DNA of 8,672 nucleotides from Prolixibacteraceae bacterium (GCA_014380255.1 JACMKG010000286.1:1-8672), one strand, 5' to 3'; shown: positions 1 to 5,787, counted from the stretch's first letter. Numbers and translations are program-made. The notes: generated by a model not told the origin, from the letters alone.

Positions 1-448
1 CAGGAGCTAAGGAGATAGGTGCAAAATCTACACTCTTTTTGCCTTTAGACGCAGTGATCCTCATTTCGAGGTTCGACATACGCATCTGGTCGTTGTAAGG
101 CACTGCATTTTTGTATGCAAAACTTCCGCCATTGGCATAAGATATAACGGTGTTGTTGGCATCTACTCTCTCACCCTGAAGAGTGATTGGTTCAAATGCT
201 TTTTCGCCGCCTTCATATTTTAAAACTGGAGTAGCAACCATGGTTGCTTTTTTGTTAAAATACTTGGCTGGGAATCTTCCGTCAACAGCAACATTTACAT
301 TACCGGCATTCGTTTCAAGTACTTCAGGAGTAGTTTTGAAATTAATCTTGTTTGCATTTTTCTTCATTTTCTGCAAACCGGAACAACTGCTTAGCAAAAC
401 AGCTGCCAAAGTGATAAGGGCAAGTGGTTTTAAGTTAAGGATTTTCAT
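1..448 (-). CDS. Lipoprotein of unknown function, N-terminal part (cut by window edge)
   Basis: The reading frame opens with ATG at 446-448 and stays open for 149 codons to the left edge, so the C-terminus lies outside the window. The first 22 residues form a lipoprotein signal: a basic start (MKILNLK), a hydrophobic stretch (LALITLAAVLL) and a lipobox LSSC with the lipidated cysteine at residue 22. The mature part is lysine-rich at first (QKMKKNANK), then looks like beta-strand-rich extracytoplasmic sequence (KYFNKKATMVATPVLKYEGG). From memory this resembles the N-terminal part of large Bacteroidetes envelope lipoproteins that carry TPR or OmpA-like domains further on, but no such domain is visible here, so that is only a guess. 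It is likely exported and anchored in the outer or inner membrane. The gene has its own promoter-like element upstream and is separated by 89 bases from the kinase gene. Confidence 0.8.
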   Translation of the reverse strand, partial: MKILNLKPLALITLAAVLLSSCSGLQKMKKNANKINFKTTPEVLETNAGNVNVAVDGRFPAKYFNKKATMVATPVLKYEGGEKAFEPITLQGERVDANNTVISYANGGSFAYKNAVPYNDQMRMSNLEMRITASKGKKSVDFAPISLAP

Positions 449-492
449 ATCGACAATATTAAATTTGAAATATATAGTAACGTTAATGCCCA

Positions 493-500
493 CAAAATTA
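493..500 (-). promoter_or_regulatory. -7 promoter element upstream of the lipoprotein gene
   Basis: On the minus strand this reads TAATTTTG, a perfect match to the Bacteroidetes -7 consensus TAnnTTTG. A 19-base spacer upstream leads to TTT at 520-522, a partial match to the -33 TTG. The predicted start of transcription is near 486, giving a leader of about 38 bases. It suggests the lipoprotein is transcribed independently of the kinase gene before it. Confidence 0.5.
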
Positions 501-537
501 ATAATGTTTTGTATAAATGAAAGAATTAAAATGGAAT

Positions 538-1176
538 TTACTCCAATAGAATTTGGGTAACCCCTCTGTCGTATTGCCTGTCAAATATAACATCGGTAAT
601 TTTATCAAAATCCTCCTTCTTATGGGCAAAATCCAACCTGTTGGTATTGATATTCAGAATGGGAATATCGTTCTGTTGGCCAAAATAATTTAGATATCCT
701 TCTGTTAGCTTGTCAAGGTAATCCCGGGTAATGTGCGATTCATAGGAGCGTCCGCGAAGGTTTATATTTTTCAGCAACAGGTCGGTGTCTTTATGAAGGT
801 AAACATACAGGTCAGGCTTTGGTATCTTGTCGTAGATGATGTTGAAAAACTGCTGGTATAAATTATACTCGTCCGCTTTCAGGGTGTTTTGTGCAAAGAT
901 CAGGGATTTCATAAAGTAGTAATCCGAGATGGTCAGGCTGTTTGACAAGTCATAGCGGCTCAGTTCACGGTGCAGCTGGTTGTAGCGGGCGGCCAGAAAG
1001 GCCATTTCAAGGGGAAAGGCGTATTGCTCCTGATTTTCGTAGAACTTAGGAAGAAAGGGATTGTCGGCGAATTGTTCCAAAACAAGATTGGATTCAAATT
1101 TCCTGTTCATCAGTCTGGCAAGTGTTGTTTTGCCTGCGCCTATATTTCCTTCAATTACCAGATAATTCAAGTTCAT
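538..1176 (-). CDS. Deoxynucleoside kinase (dCK/dGK-type family)
   Basis: A 212-residue cytosolic enzyme predicted to phosphorylate a deoxynucleoside to its 5'-monophosphate, the first step of deoxynucleotide salvage. The P-loop GNIGAGKTT is at residues 10-18, right after the first beta strand. A conserved acidic segment LEQFADNPFL follows (31-42), then the helix QYAFPLEMAFLAARY that lines the nucleoside pocket. The lid arginines are in RGRSYE (141-146). The family's usual Asp-Arg-Ser motif appears here as SDYYF (84-88), with tyrosine in place of arginine; I believe related Bacteroidetes proteins share this but cannot verify it. Length is typical of the bacterial dAK/dGK group. The sequence does not settle which base is preferred. 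The ATG at 1174-1176 is chosen because the P-loop begins at the expected distance. The gene lies 114 bases downstream of ddl, with two hairpins between. Confidence 0.88.
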   Translation of the reverse strand: MNLNYLVIEGNIGAGKTTLARLMNRKFESNLVLEQFADNPFLPKFYENQEQYAFPLEMAFLAARYNQLHRELSRYDLSNSLTISDYYFMKSLIFAQNTLKADEYNLYQQFFNIIYDKIPKPDLYVYLHKDTDLLLKNINLRGRSYESHITRDYLDKLTEGYLNYFGQQNDIPILNINTNRLDFAHKKEDFDKITDVIFDRQYDRGVTQILLE

Positions 1177-1190
1177 AATCAGGACTTTTT

Positions 1191-1217
1191 AAGAGCCGGA
1201 GAGCATTTCCGGCTTTT
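1191..1217 (-). promoter_or_regulatory. Hairpin in the leader just before the kinase gene
   Basis: AGCCGGA at 1194-1200 is the exact reverse complement of TCCGGCT at 1208-1214, with a 7-base loop and A/G-T pairs extending the base to 1191 and 1217. Its lower edge is only 14 bases before the kinase start codon. On the minus strand it is not followed by a T tract, so it is a poor terminator for ddl. It could instead affect ribosome access or mRNA stability. On the plus strand it has only TTTT after it. Confidence 0.45.
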
Positions 1218-1237
1218 AAAAGTACGTAATTTTGTTC

Positions 1238-1245
1238 GAAAAGTA
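1238..1245 (-). promoter_or_regulatory. Weak -7-like element before the kinase gene
   Basis: On the minus strand this reads TACTTTTC, seven of eight positions of TAnnTTTG, with no TTG at the expected -33 distance. If used, the message would begin near 1231 and its leader would include the hairpin at 1191-1217. Its place between the ddl terminator-like hairpin and the kinase supports it, but the sequence match alone is weak. Confidence 0.25.
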
Positions 1246-1256
1246 ATAATTATTTT

Positions 1257-1292
1257 AAAAAGGCATGTAAATAGGTCTATTACAGGCCTTTT
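1257..1292 (-). terminator. Likely terminator of ddl
   Basis: Read on the minus strand, AAAAGGC (1286-1292) pairs with GCCTTTT (1258-1264) and TGTAA (1280-1284) pairs with TTACA (1266-1270), with a single mismatch between the two stem blocks and a 9-base loop. The 3' arm ends in a run of five T. The stem begins inside the ddl stop codon (1291-1293). The T run is partly used by the stem and then changes to AAAA, so efficiency is uncertain. The mirror-like arrangement could also act on the plus strand, but no plus-strand gene reads into it. Confidence 0.5.
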
Positions 1293-2268
1293 ACTTTAGT
1301 TTATCTTCGATAATCAGTCCCAACACTTCGCCCAGTGTACGATCCATGGCTGCAATTTGCTGGGGAACAAAGCTGGTAGCTGTCATCCCCGGTGTGGTGT
1401 TTACTTCCAGGAAATAAAACCGATTGTCTTTCAGAATATAATCCATACGGACAATGCCCGAGCAGTCGCACAGATCATAAATACGCGAAGATAGTTGCTG
1501 AACCTGCTGTGTCAGCTGGGCAGAGATGCGCGCAGGTGTGATTTCATCGGTCTTGCCATGGGTATATTTGGCTTCATAGTCAAAAAACTCATTCTGGGGT
1601 ATCACCTCTGTAACGGGGAAAATGAGTTCCTGATCCGACAGTTTTACCAGTCCGCAGGTAAACTCTTTACCGTCGATGAATTGTTCTACCAGGATGTCCG
1701 CGCTTTCACTCATGGCCAGTTCCAGGGCCACGGGCAGCTGTTCTTTTTCCTTGACCTTGGTAACCCCGAAGCTTGAACCTCCGGCATTTGGTTTGACAAA
1801 CAAAGGCAATCCCAGTTCTTCAACCAACTGATCGGGATTCACCGCATCGCCTTTAAACAGGCGGATGGACTTAGCCATGGGAACCCCAAAATTGCGCAGG
1901 TAATTGCTGCAGAAGTATTTATTGAAAGTAAGGGCGGATGAATAAACGCCGCAGGTGGAATAGGGCAGTTTAACCATGTCGAAATATCCCTGCAGTTTAC
2001 CGTCTTCCCCCGGGGTGCCGTGAATGGTGATGTAAGCAAAATCAAATTTTACCCTTTGACCATGATGGATGAAAGAAAAATCATTTTTATCAATGGAGGC
2101 AATGGATTGATCATTCTCGATTACTTCCCATTCCAGACCTTTCATCTGAACTTTCCACACATTGTACGTATTGGCATCAATGGATTCAAATACATTTTTA
2201 CTGCTTTTAACCGAAACTACAAATTCGGAGGAGTCGCCCCCATAAACAACAGCAATATTCTTTTTCAT
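1291..2268 (-). CDS. ddl: D-alanine--D-alanine ligase
   Basis: ATP-grasp ligase that joins two D-alanines into the dipeptide used for peptidoglycan precursors in the cytoplasm. With the start at 2266-2268 it is 325 residues, close to the usual Ddl length. Visible hallmarks are the N-terminal VVYGGDSSE with catalytic Glu15, HGTPGEDG (83-90), the ATP-binding FVKPNAGGSSFGV (157-169), VEQFIDGKEFT (194-204), and the omega-loop DYEAKY ending in Tyr235, which corresponds to the tyrosine typical of D-Ala-D-Ala rather than D-Ala-D-lactate ligases. Metal ligands are Asp276, Glu288 and Asn290 in RMDY and LEVN. The frame extends 14 codons further up to 2310, but those codons run through a repeat and precede the conserved first strand (KKNIAVVYGG), so the internal ATG is preferred. 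No Shine-Dalgarno is visible. It follows rluD after a 204-base repeat-bearing gap. Confidence 0.95.
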   Translation of the reverse strand: MKKNIAVVYGGDSSEFVVSVKSSKNVFESIDANTYNVWKVQMKGLEWEVIENDQSIASIDKNDFSFIHHGQRVKFDFAYITIHGTPGEDGKLQGYFDMVKLPYSTCGVYSSALTFNKYFCSNYLRNFGVPMAKSIRLFKGDAVNPDQLVEELGLPLFVKPNAGGSSFGVTKVKEKEQLPVALELAMSESADILVEQFIDGKEFTCGLVKLSDQELIFPVTEVIPQNEFFDYEAKYTHGKTDEITPARISAQLTQQVQQLSSRIYDLCDCSGIVRMDYILKDNRFYFLEVNTTPGMTATSFVPQQIAAMDRTLGEVLGLIIEDKLK

Positions 2269-2295
2269 CTGATCATATATTATGAAACTAAAATT

Positions 2296-2457
2296 AACAC
2301 ATAGACACATAGAGAAATAAATATGTGTTGCATAAGTGTCTGTGTGGTTATTCTTTAGTGTTTAATTCTTCGCTGATTAATTTATTTATCATTTAAACAT
2401 TTATTACATCGGACACACAAGTTTGTTTTTCCTATGTGTTCTATGTGCCTATGTGTT
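2296..2457. repeat. Intergenic CTATGTG repeats in inverted orientation
   Basis: AACACATAGACACATAG at 2296-2312 is matched, inverted, by CTATGTGCCTATGTGTT at 2441-2457 (16 of 17 positions), 128 bases apart. Each arm is made of tandem CTATGTG units; the right side has three (2432-2438, 2441-2447, 2449-2455). Degenerate copies such as ATGTGTT, AAGTGTC and TGTGTGG continue inward from 2322. Together they occupy most of the rluD-ddl gap. Short CACATAG-type repeats are, as I recall, common between genes of Bacteroidetes. I see no coding potential, and it could be a decayed mobile or REP-like element. Confidence 0.7.
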
Positions 2458-2472
2458 TATTCTTTCTCTTTC

Positions 2473-3543
2473 TTACTCCTGCTCCTGTCCCGTTCTGTTG
2501 GACAGGTAATTGCGCCATTTGACAATCACGTTTGCCAGATCCTCGGGCAGTTCGGATTCGAAGAGCATTTCTTCGCCCGTTGCCGGATGTATAAAGCCAA
2601 GGGTCTGGGCATGGAGCGCCTGGCGGGGTATCATCTCAAAGCAGTTTTTTACAAACTGCTTGTACTTGGTAAAAGTGGTGCCTCTTAGAATCTGGTCTCC
2701 CCCATAATTGTCATCATTAAACAGCGGATGCCCGATGTGTTTCATGTGAACCCTTATCTGGTGCGTGCGGCCAGTTTCAAGGCGGCATTCCACCAAGTTT
2801 ACATATCCCAGGCGTTCGATGACCTTGTAATGGGTAACGGCTGGTTTGCCATATTCGCCTTCGGGGAATACGGTAAAGACCTGTCTGTTTTTCAGGCTGC
2901 GCCCGATATGGCCGGTAATCGTTCCTTCATTGCTGGTCAGATCGCCCCATACCAAGGCAACGTATTTCCTTTTGGTGGTTTTCTCGAAGAACTGCAGCGA
3001 AAGCTTTACTTTGGCCTCTACGGTTTTGGCAATAACCAATAATCCCGAAGTATTTTTATCGATCCGATGGATAAGACCCGGCCTGGGATCATCGGAATTA
3101 AACAAAGGTAAAGATTTAAAATGGTAGGCCAGGGCATTTACCAGCGTACCGGTATAGTTGCCATGCCCCGGATGAACGACCAGTCCGGCCGGTTTGTTAA
3201 CTACCAGCAGATGGTCATCTTCATACACAATATTCAGTGGAATGTCTTCGGGAATGATTCTGAGTTCACGGCGCGGGTAATCCATGACGATGGAAATCAC
3301 ATCCCCCGGTTTTACTTTATAACTTGATTTGACGGGAACAGTATTCACCAATACCTTGCCTTCATCGGCGGCAGCCTGTAGCCGGCTGCGGGTAACATTT
3401 TGCAACCGGTTGGATAAAAAGCGGTCGATGCGCAGCAATGTCTGACCAGGGTCAACTACTACATTGTAATGTTCGAAGAGGGCGCCGTCATCCGACTCCT
3501 CCATTTCTTCAAAATCTTCTATTATTTCGTTGTCTTCAATCAT
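2473..3543 (-). CDS. rluD: RluA-family pseudouridine synthase, RluD-like
   Basis: Isomerises uridine to pseudouridine in RNA; RluD-type members act on helix 69 of 23S rRNA. The 356-residue protein has an acidic N-terminal tail of about 25 residues (EDNEIIEDFEEMEESDDG), an S4 RNA-binding domain (about 36-85, LLRIDRFLSNRL), then the catalytic domain. VVNKPAGLVVHPG (114-126) and GLIHRIDKNTSGLLVIAKT (156-174) are signatures, with Asp162 the catalytic aspartate. RTHQIRVHMKHIGHPLFND (259-277) is the C-terminal signature. The S4 domain together with length supports RluD over RluA; the exact substrate is not shown by sequence. Its ATG (3541-3543) follows the TAG of the PASTA gene with no spacing, indicating translational coupling in one operon. 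Confidence 0.92.
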   Translation of the reverse strand: MIEDNEIIEDFEEMEESDDGALFEHYNVVVDPGQTLLRIDRFLSNRLQNVTRSRLQAAADEGKVLVNTVPVKSSYKVKPGDVISIVMDYPRRELRIIPEDIPLNIVYEDDHLLVVNKPAGLVVHPGHGNYTGTLVNALAYHFKSLPLFNSDDPRPGLIHRIDKNTSGLLVIAKTVEAKVKLSLQFFEKTTKRKYVALVWGDLTSNEGTITGHIGRSLKNRQVFTVFPEGEYGKPAVTHYKVIERLGYVNLVECRLETGRTHQIRVHMKHIGHPLFNDDNYGGDQILRGTTFTKYKQFVKNCFEMIPRQALHAQTLGFIHPATGEEMLFESELPEDLANVIVKWRNYLSNRTGQEQE

Positions 3544-4368
3544 CTAGAAAAATGAGTTTTCGGGTTGTACCGTATCTGGTTCCTGTTGAACCTTGGCAGG
3601 ATCAACGGTTAGCCATACATCAATGGATGTTCCCCGGGTAATTTCAAATACTTCAGCCGGATCAGGGCTCTGTTTATAGATCACGCCTTGTGCTTTTTGT
3701 TCTTCGGAAGTAATGGATTCATCATAATTAACAGTGCCAATGCTGAGGAACGATTCCTCGATCATTACCTGGGCATCTGAAAGGGTATGGCCCGTTAGTT
3801 GAGGAACTGCAATGGTTAAGCCATCACTGTCGCTTCCCAGCACCAAATCCACCCTGCTTCCCTTGGGGACCATTTCTCCCTTGGCCACAATCCGGCCGTT
3901 TACGCGCTGTTCCAGCACCAGGTTAAGAAATTCGGAAAGCTTGTATTGAATATTCCCGGCCACCAAACCGGAATTCTCGATTAAATTGGTTGCCTGACGG
4001 TAGGAGATGTCTGTCAGCTGGGGCATGGGTATCATTTCCTGGTTCAGGGCACAGAGGGTAAGAAATACTATGCGGTTTTGCTTGACCTTCATGCCGGGCT
4101 TGGGATACTGATCCAATACCGTTCCCGGAGCCGTTTCAGCCGAGTAAACCGAGTCCTTGATTTCAAAGCGCAGGTCATTTAATTCCAACAGATTGGCAAC
4201 TTCCTGTGTGCTTTTTCCTTTCAGGTCAGGTATTTCAACCGAATCGCCATGGTTGGTATAAATGCGCAGGAAGATCATGATAAACCCAATCAGGAAGAGG
4301 GTAATCCCTACGGCAGCAAGTGCATTTACCTTAAAAGTCTTGGTCTTTATAAATTCTTTCAGAGTCAT
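3544..4368 (-). CDS. Membrane-anchored protein with three PASTA domains, no kinase domain
   Basis: A 274-residue protein with a short basic cytoplasmic start (MTLKEFIKTKTFK), one transmembrane helix (about 15-36, ALAAVGITLFLIGFIMIFL) and three consecutive PASTA repeats outside: about 43-105 (VEIPDLKGKSTQEVANLL), 112-178 (PMPQLTDISYRQATNLIE) and 185-256 (IAVPQLTGHTLSDAQVMIE). Each ends with the usual turn: PGMKVKQN, PKGSRVDLVLG and TRGTSIDVWLTV. A short polar tail follows. PASTA domains occur in Ser/Thr kinases and penicillin-binding proteins of Gram-positives and are associated with peptidoglycan binding; neither enzyme domain is present here. Its place in an operon with rluD and upstream of ddl suggests a wall-sensing or scaffold role, which is inference. 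It begins the cluster, 14 or so bases after a predicted transcription start. Confidence 0.9.
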   Translation of the reverse strand: MTLKEFIKTKTFKVNALAAVGITLFLIGFIMIFLRIYTNHGDSVEIPDLKGKSTQEVANLLELNDLRFEIKDSVYSAETAPGTVLDQYPKPGMKVKQNRIVFLTLCALNQEMIPMPQLTDISYRQATNLIENSGLVAGNIQYKLSEFLNLVLEQRVNGRIVAKGEMVPKGSRVDLVLGSDSDGLTIAVPQLTGHTLSDAQVMIEESFLSIGTVNYDESITSEEQKAQGVIYKQSPDPAEVFEITRGTSIDVWLTVDPAKVQQEPDTVQPENSFF

Positions 4369-4389
4369 TTTGAGCTATGCTTAATCATC

Positions 4390-4397
4390 CAAAAATA
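4390..4397 (-). promoter_or_regulatory. -7 promoter element of the PASTA-rluD operon
   Basis: On the minus strand this reads TATTTTTG, a perfect TAnnTTTG match. No TTG lies at the usual 19-base distance upstream, so only half of the promoter is convincing. Transcription would start near 4383, leaving a leader of about 15 bases before the ATG at 4368. Confidence 0.45.
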
Positions 4398-4430
4398 ACT
4401 ATTTTTTCAATGGGCCGACGAATAATAAGT

Positions 4431-4481
4431 GTTCAGTGGTCAGTAAGTCCCGAGATCAGTGCTTGCCATCGTTCCTTCAGT
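4431..4481. repeat. Scattered TCAGT heptamers
   Basis: GTTCAGT (4431-4437) and GGTCAGT (4438-4444) are adjacent 7-base units differing at one position. Related units GATCAGT (4454-4460) and CTTCAGT (4475-4481) follow at irregular spacing. This looks like a decayed heptamer array. Confidence 0.45.
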
Positions 4482-4510
4482 GCCCCGGATCAACCCTACG
4501 ATCAAAAGCT

Positions 4511-4600
4511 CTATATTAACCCTATGTCAAGGCTATGCTGGGGCTACCCTAGTTTTCAAAATTATAGACCCAACATAGACCTGACATAGAGTTAATATAG
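4511..4600. repeat. 35-base imperfect inverted repeat with a 20-base loop
   Basis: The arms at 4511-4545 and 4566-4600 are reverse complements at 30 of 35 positions, beginning with a perfect CTATATTAAC. Within each arm, CTATG recurs about every 11 bases (CTATGTC, CTATGCT or CTATGTT). Written as minus-strand RNA, three of the five mismatches become G-U pairs, so 33 of 35 positions can pair. The loop (4546-4565) includes TTTTCAAAA. It may be a REP/MITE-like element or a transcribed structure. No terminal T tract follows, so it is not a standard terminator. Confidence 0.75.
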
Positions 4601-4704
4601 GGTTTGTGGCTATGGATGGTTATTTTTAATAAGAAATCCCGCGCAGGGCCTTTGGATGATTCATCCTTCTTATCGGCCGTGCGATGTACCTGATCCCGTA
4701 CCGT

Positions 4705-4732
4705 CCATGCTCCTTGCCCCATGCTCCATGCT
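4705..4732. repeat. Four tandem heptamers, CCATGCT type
   Basis: Four consecutive 7-base units: CCATGCT (4705), CCTTGCC (4712), CCATGCT (4719) and CCATGCT (4726). Three are identical and the second differs at two positions. The unit length is not a multiple of three, which fits non-coding DNA. Confidence 0.65.
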
Positions 4733-4781
4733 GATAATTAGTACTATTACCTTCACAGCTTTTCTGCCTGATCCCTTATTG

Positions 4782-4809
4782 ACGGGAAACGGGACACTTT
4801 AAACTTTTC
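4782..4809. repeat. Four tandem heptamers starting with AC
   Basis: ACGGGAA (4782), ACGGGAC (4789), ACTTTAA (4796) and ACTTTTC (4803) run end to end. The first two differ by one base, and the last two by two bases. The 7-base phase matches the CCATGCT array 50 bases away, although the unit sequence is different. Confidence 0.5.
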
Positions 4810-4823
4810 TTCCAGAAGGGTAT

Positions 4824-4860
4824 AAACACAAAAAGGTAAAGAAAATTCATTCTTTACCTT
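4824..4860 (-). terminator. Intrinsic terminator of rpmH
   Basis: On the minus strand AAGGTAAAGA (4851-4860) pairs perfectly with TCTTTACCTT (4833-4842) around an 8-base loop. The stem is followed by T-rich sequence (TTTGTGTTT to 4824), making five consecutive T with the stem end. It begins 33 bases after the rpmH stop codon, the expected place. Confidence 0.8.
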
Positions 4861-4892
4861 CTGTATATTTTTAGAAACCCGAAAGTATACGA

Positions 4893-5051
4893 CTACCTTT
4901 TGTGACTTGGTTCGTCAGAGACTGTCAGCTTTTTTCTTCCTTTAGCACGGCGTGCTTTCAATACTTTGCGGCCACTGGCGGTAGCCATTCTTTCTCTGAA
5001 CCCGTGTTTGTTCTTTCTTTTTCTGTTGGATGGCTGAAATGTCCTTTTCAT
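4893..5051 (-). CDS. rpmH: Large ribosomal subunit protein bL34
   Basis: A 52-residue, highly basic ribosomal protein of the 50S subunit. It starts [18 protein letters not shown] and contains the diagnostic [22 protein letters not shown] (split here as RMATASGRK at 21-29 and [13 protein letters not shown] at 30-42). The C-terminal extension [10 protein letters not shown] (43-52) is longer than in E. coli L34 (46 residues). The ATG is at 5049-5051 and the stop TAG at 4893-4895. It has its own strong promoter-like sequence 44 bases upstream and a terminator downstream, so it is probably transcribed alone. In many bacteria rpmH sits next to rnpA and dnaA; neither is here, but rsmG, another gene of that classical cluster, is directly upstream. 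Confidence 0.97.
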   Translation of the reverse strand: MKRTFQPSNRKRKNKHGFRERMATASGRKVLKARRAKGRKKLTVSDEPSHKR

Positions 5052-5094
5052 CGGTCTATATTTAAATGATAATATTCGTTTTTAATTCGGACTG

Positions 5095-5124
5095 CAAAAA
5101 TAGTTCTTTTTTAATATCCTGCAA
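5095..5124 (-). promoter_or_regulatory. rpmH promoter, Bacteroidetes type
   Basis: On the minus strand the -7 element is TATTTTTG (5095-5102), a perfect TAnnTTTG, and the -33 element is TTG (5122-5124), separated by exactly 19 bases. This is the best promoter match in the window. The predicted start near 5088 gives a leader of about 37 bases. The -33 element lies only 17 bases past the rsmG stop codon. Confidence 0.75.
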
Positions 5125-5141
5125 CTATCCGCAGGTTAAAT

Positions 5142-5771
5142 TCATTTATTTTTTAATGCCAAATGAATCAGTCGCTTTGTCTCGAAAAACTCTTCCTCGA
5201 AATAGTTCTTCAGATCATAAACCCTTGTTTGCTCACCAAAAGGAGTGATTTCTTCTTCGAAATCACCTCCTTTAAGGTAAAGAATACCGTTGGGAAGCTC
5301 GTTTTTACTTTCACTGGCCACCTTGGTTCTTACCATGGCCACAAAACGGGGAAAGGCTGTTACGGCACGGCTGACTACAAAATCGAAGCGTTGCTTCACC
5401 TCTTCAACACGACGGTGTTCGGCCTGTACATTTTGAAGGTTTAAGGCAGCGGCCACTTCGTTGACCACTTTTATCTTTTTGGCAATCGAATCAACCAAAA
5501 GAAAGGTAGTCTCAGGAAACAGGATAGCCAGGGGAATACCCGGGAAGCCGCCCCCCGTACCTACATCGAGTACCGAAGTGCCGGGTTTGAACTGAATGAT
5601 TTTTGCAATGGCCATCGAATGCAGAATATGCCTTTCGTAGAGCTGCTCAATATCTTTGCGGGAGATGACATTTATTTTTGAATTCCATTCCTCATACAAG
5701 GCGCCCAGACGGCCAAAATGATCCAGTTGCTGATCGGTCAGATCAGTAAAATACTTCTTAATAATATCCAT
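5142..5771 (-). CDS. rsmG: 16S rRNA (guanine527-N7)-methyltransferase RsmG
   Basis: Also known as GidB. Transfers a methyl group from S-adenosylmethionine to N7 of G527 in the 530 loop of 16S rRNA. The 209-residue protein has a helical N-terminus, the substrate-side motif WNSKINVISRKD (29-40), RHILHSM (47-53), the SAM-binding motif SVLDVGTGGGFPGIPLAI (66-83), the acidic motif LLVDSIAKK (91-99), FDFVVSRAV (129-137) and YLKGG (165-169). Length and motif order are normal. The ATG is at 5769-5771, 16 bases after the stop codon of the sigma factor, so it is probably the last gene of the glycosyltransferase-sigma-rsmG operon. Loss of this gene in other bacteria gives low-level streptomycin resistance. 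Confidence 0.95.
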   Translation of the reverse strand: MDIIKKYFTDLTDQQLDHFGRLGALYEEWNSKINVISRKDIEQLYERHILHSMAIAKIIQFKPGTSVLDVGTGGGFPGIPLAILFPETTFLLVDSIAKKIKVVNEVAAALNLQNVQAEHRRVEEVKQRFDFVVSRAVTAFPRFVAMVRTKVASESKNELPNGILYLKGGDFEEEITPFGEQTRVYDLKNYFEEEFFETKRLIHLALKNK

Positions 5772-5787
5772 GGTTTAATTCTCGGGG

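Larger units (their letters stand above)
4369..4892. other. Gene-free stretch rich in short repeats
   Basis: No credible gene lies in these 524 bases. They hold a promoter element for the PASTA gene (4390-4397), TCAGT-type units (4431-4481), a long inverted repeat (4511-4600), a CCATGCT heptamer array (4705-4732), an AC-starting heptamer array (4782-4809) and the rpmH terminator (4833-4860). There is also a perfect small palindrome GGATGATTCATCC at 4654-4666, bracketed by ATAAGAA (4629-4635) and TTCTTAT (4667-4673), which could form a branched hairpin. CCTGATCCC occurs at 4689-4697 and again at 4767-4775. Confidence 0.7.

Noticed and set aside
183..560. 125-codon plus-strand frame over the lipoprotein start
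   Set aside because: It is antisense to a convincing lipoprotein signal peptide and spans that gene's promoter and the 3' end of the kinase gene.
2269..2310. Upstream in-frame ATG of ddl, adding 14 residues
   Set aside because: The extra codons run into the CTATGTG repeat, and the usual Ddl N-terminus begins at KKNIAVVYGG, matching the internal ATG at 2266-2268.
4377..4589. 70-codon plus-strand frame running through the repeats
   Set aside because: It crosses the TCAGT units and most of the inverted repeat, overlaps the PASTA promoter and has no protein-like composition.
4654..4666. Palindrome GGATGATTCATCC as a regulator site
   Set aside because: It lies downstream of the rpmH terminator and more than 250 bases upstream of the PASTA promoter, and it sits among decayed repeats, so it is noted only as part of the intergenic description.
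4431..4809. Possible CRISPR array or origin iterons
   Set aside because: Units are 7 bases, of different sequences, without regular spacers. There is no cas gene, dnaA or replication gene nearby.
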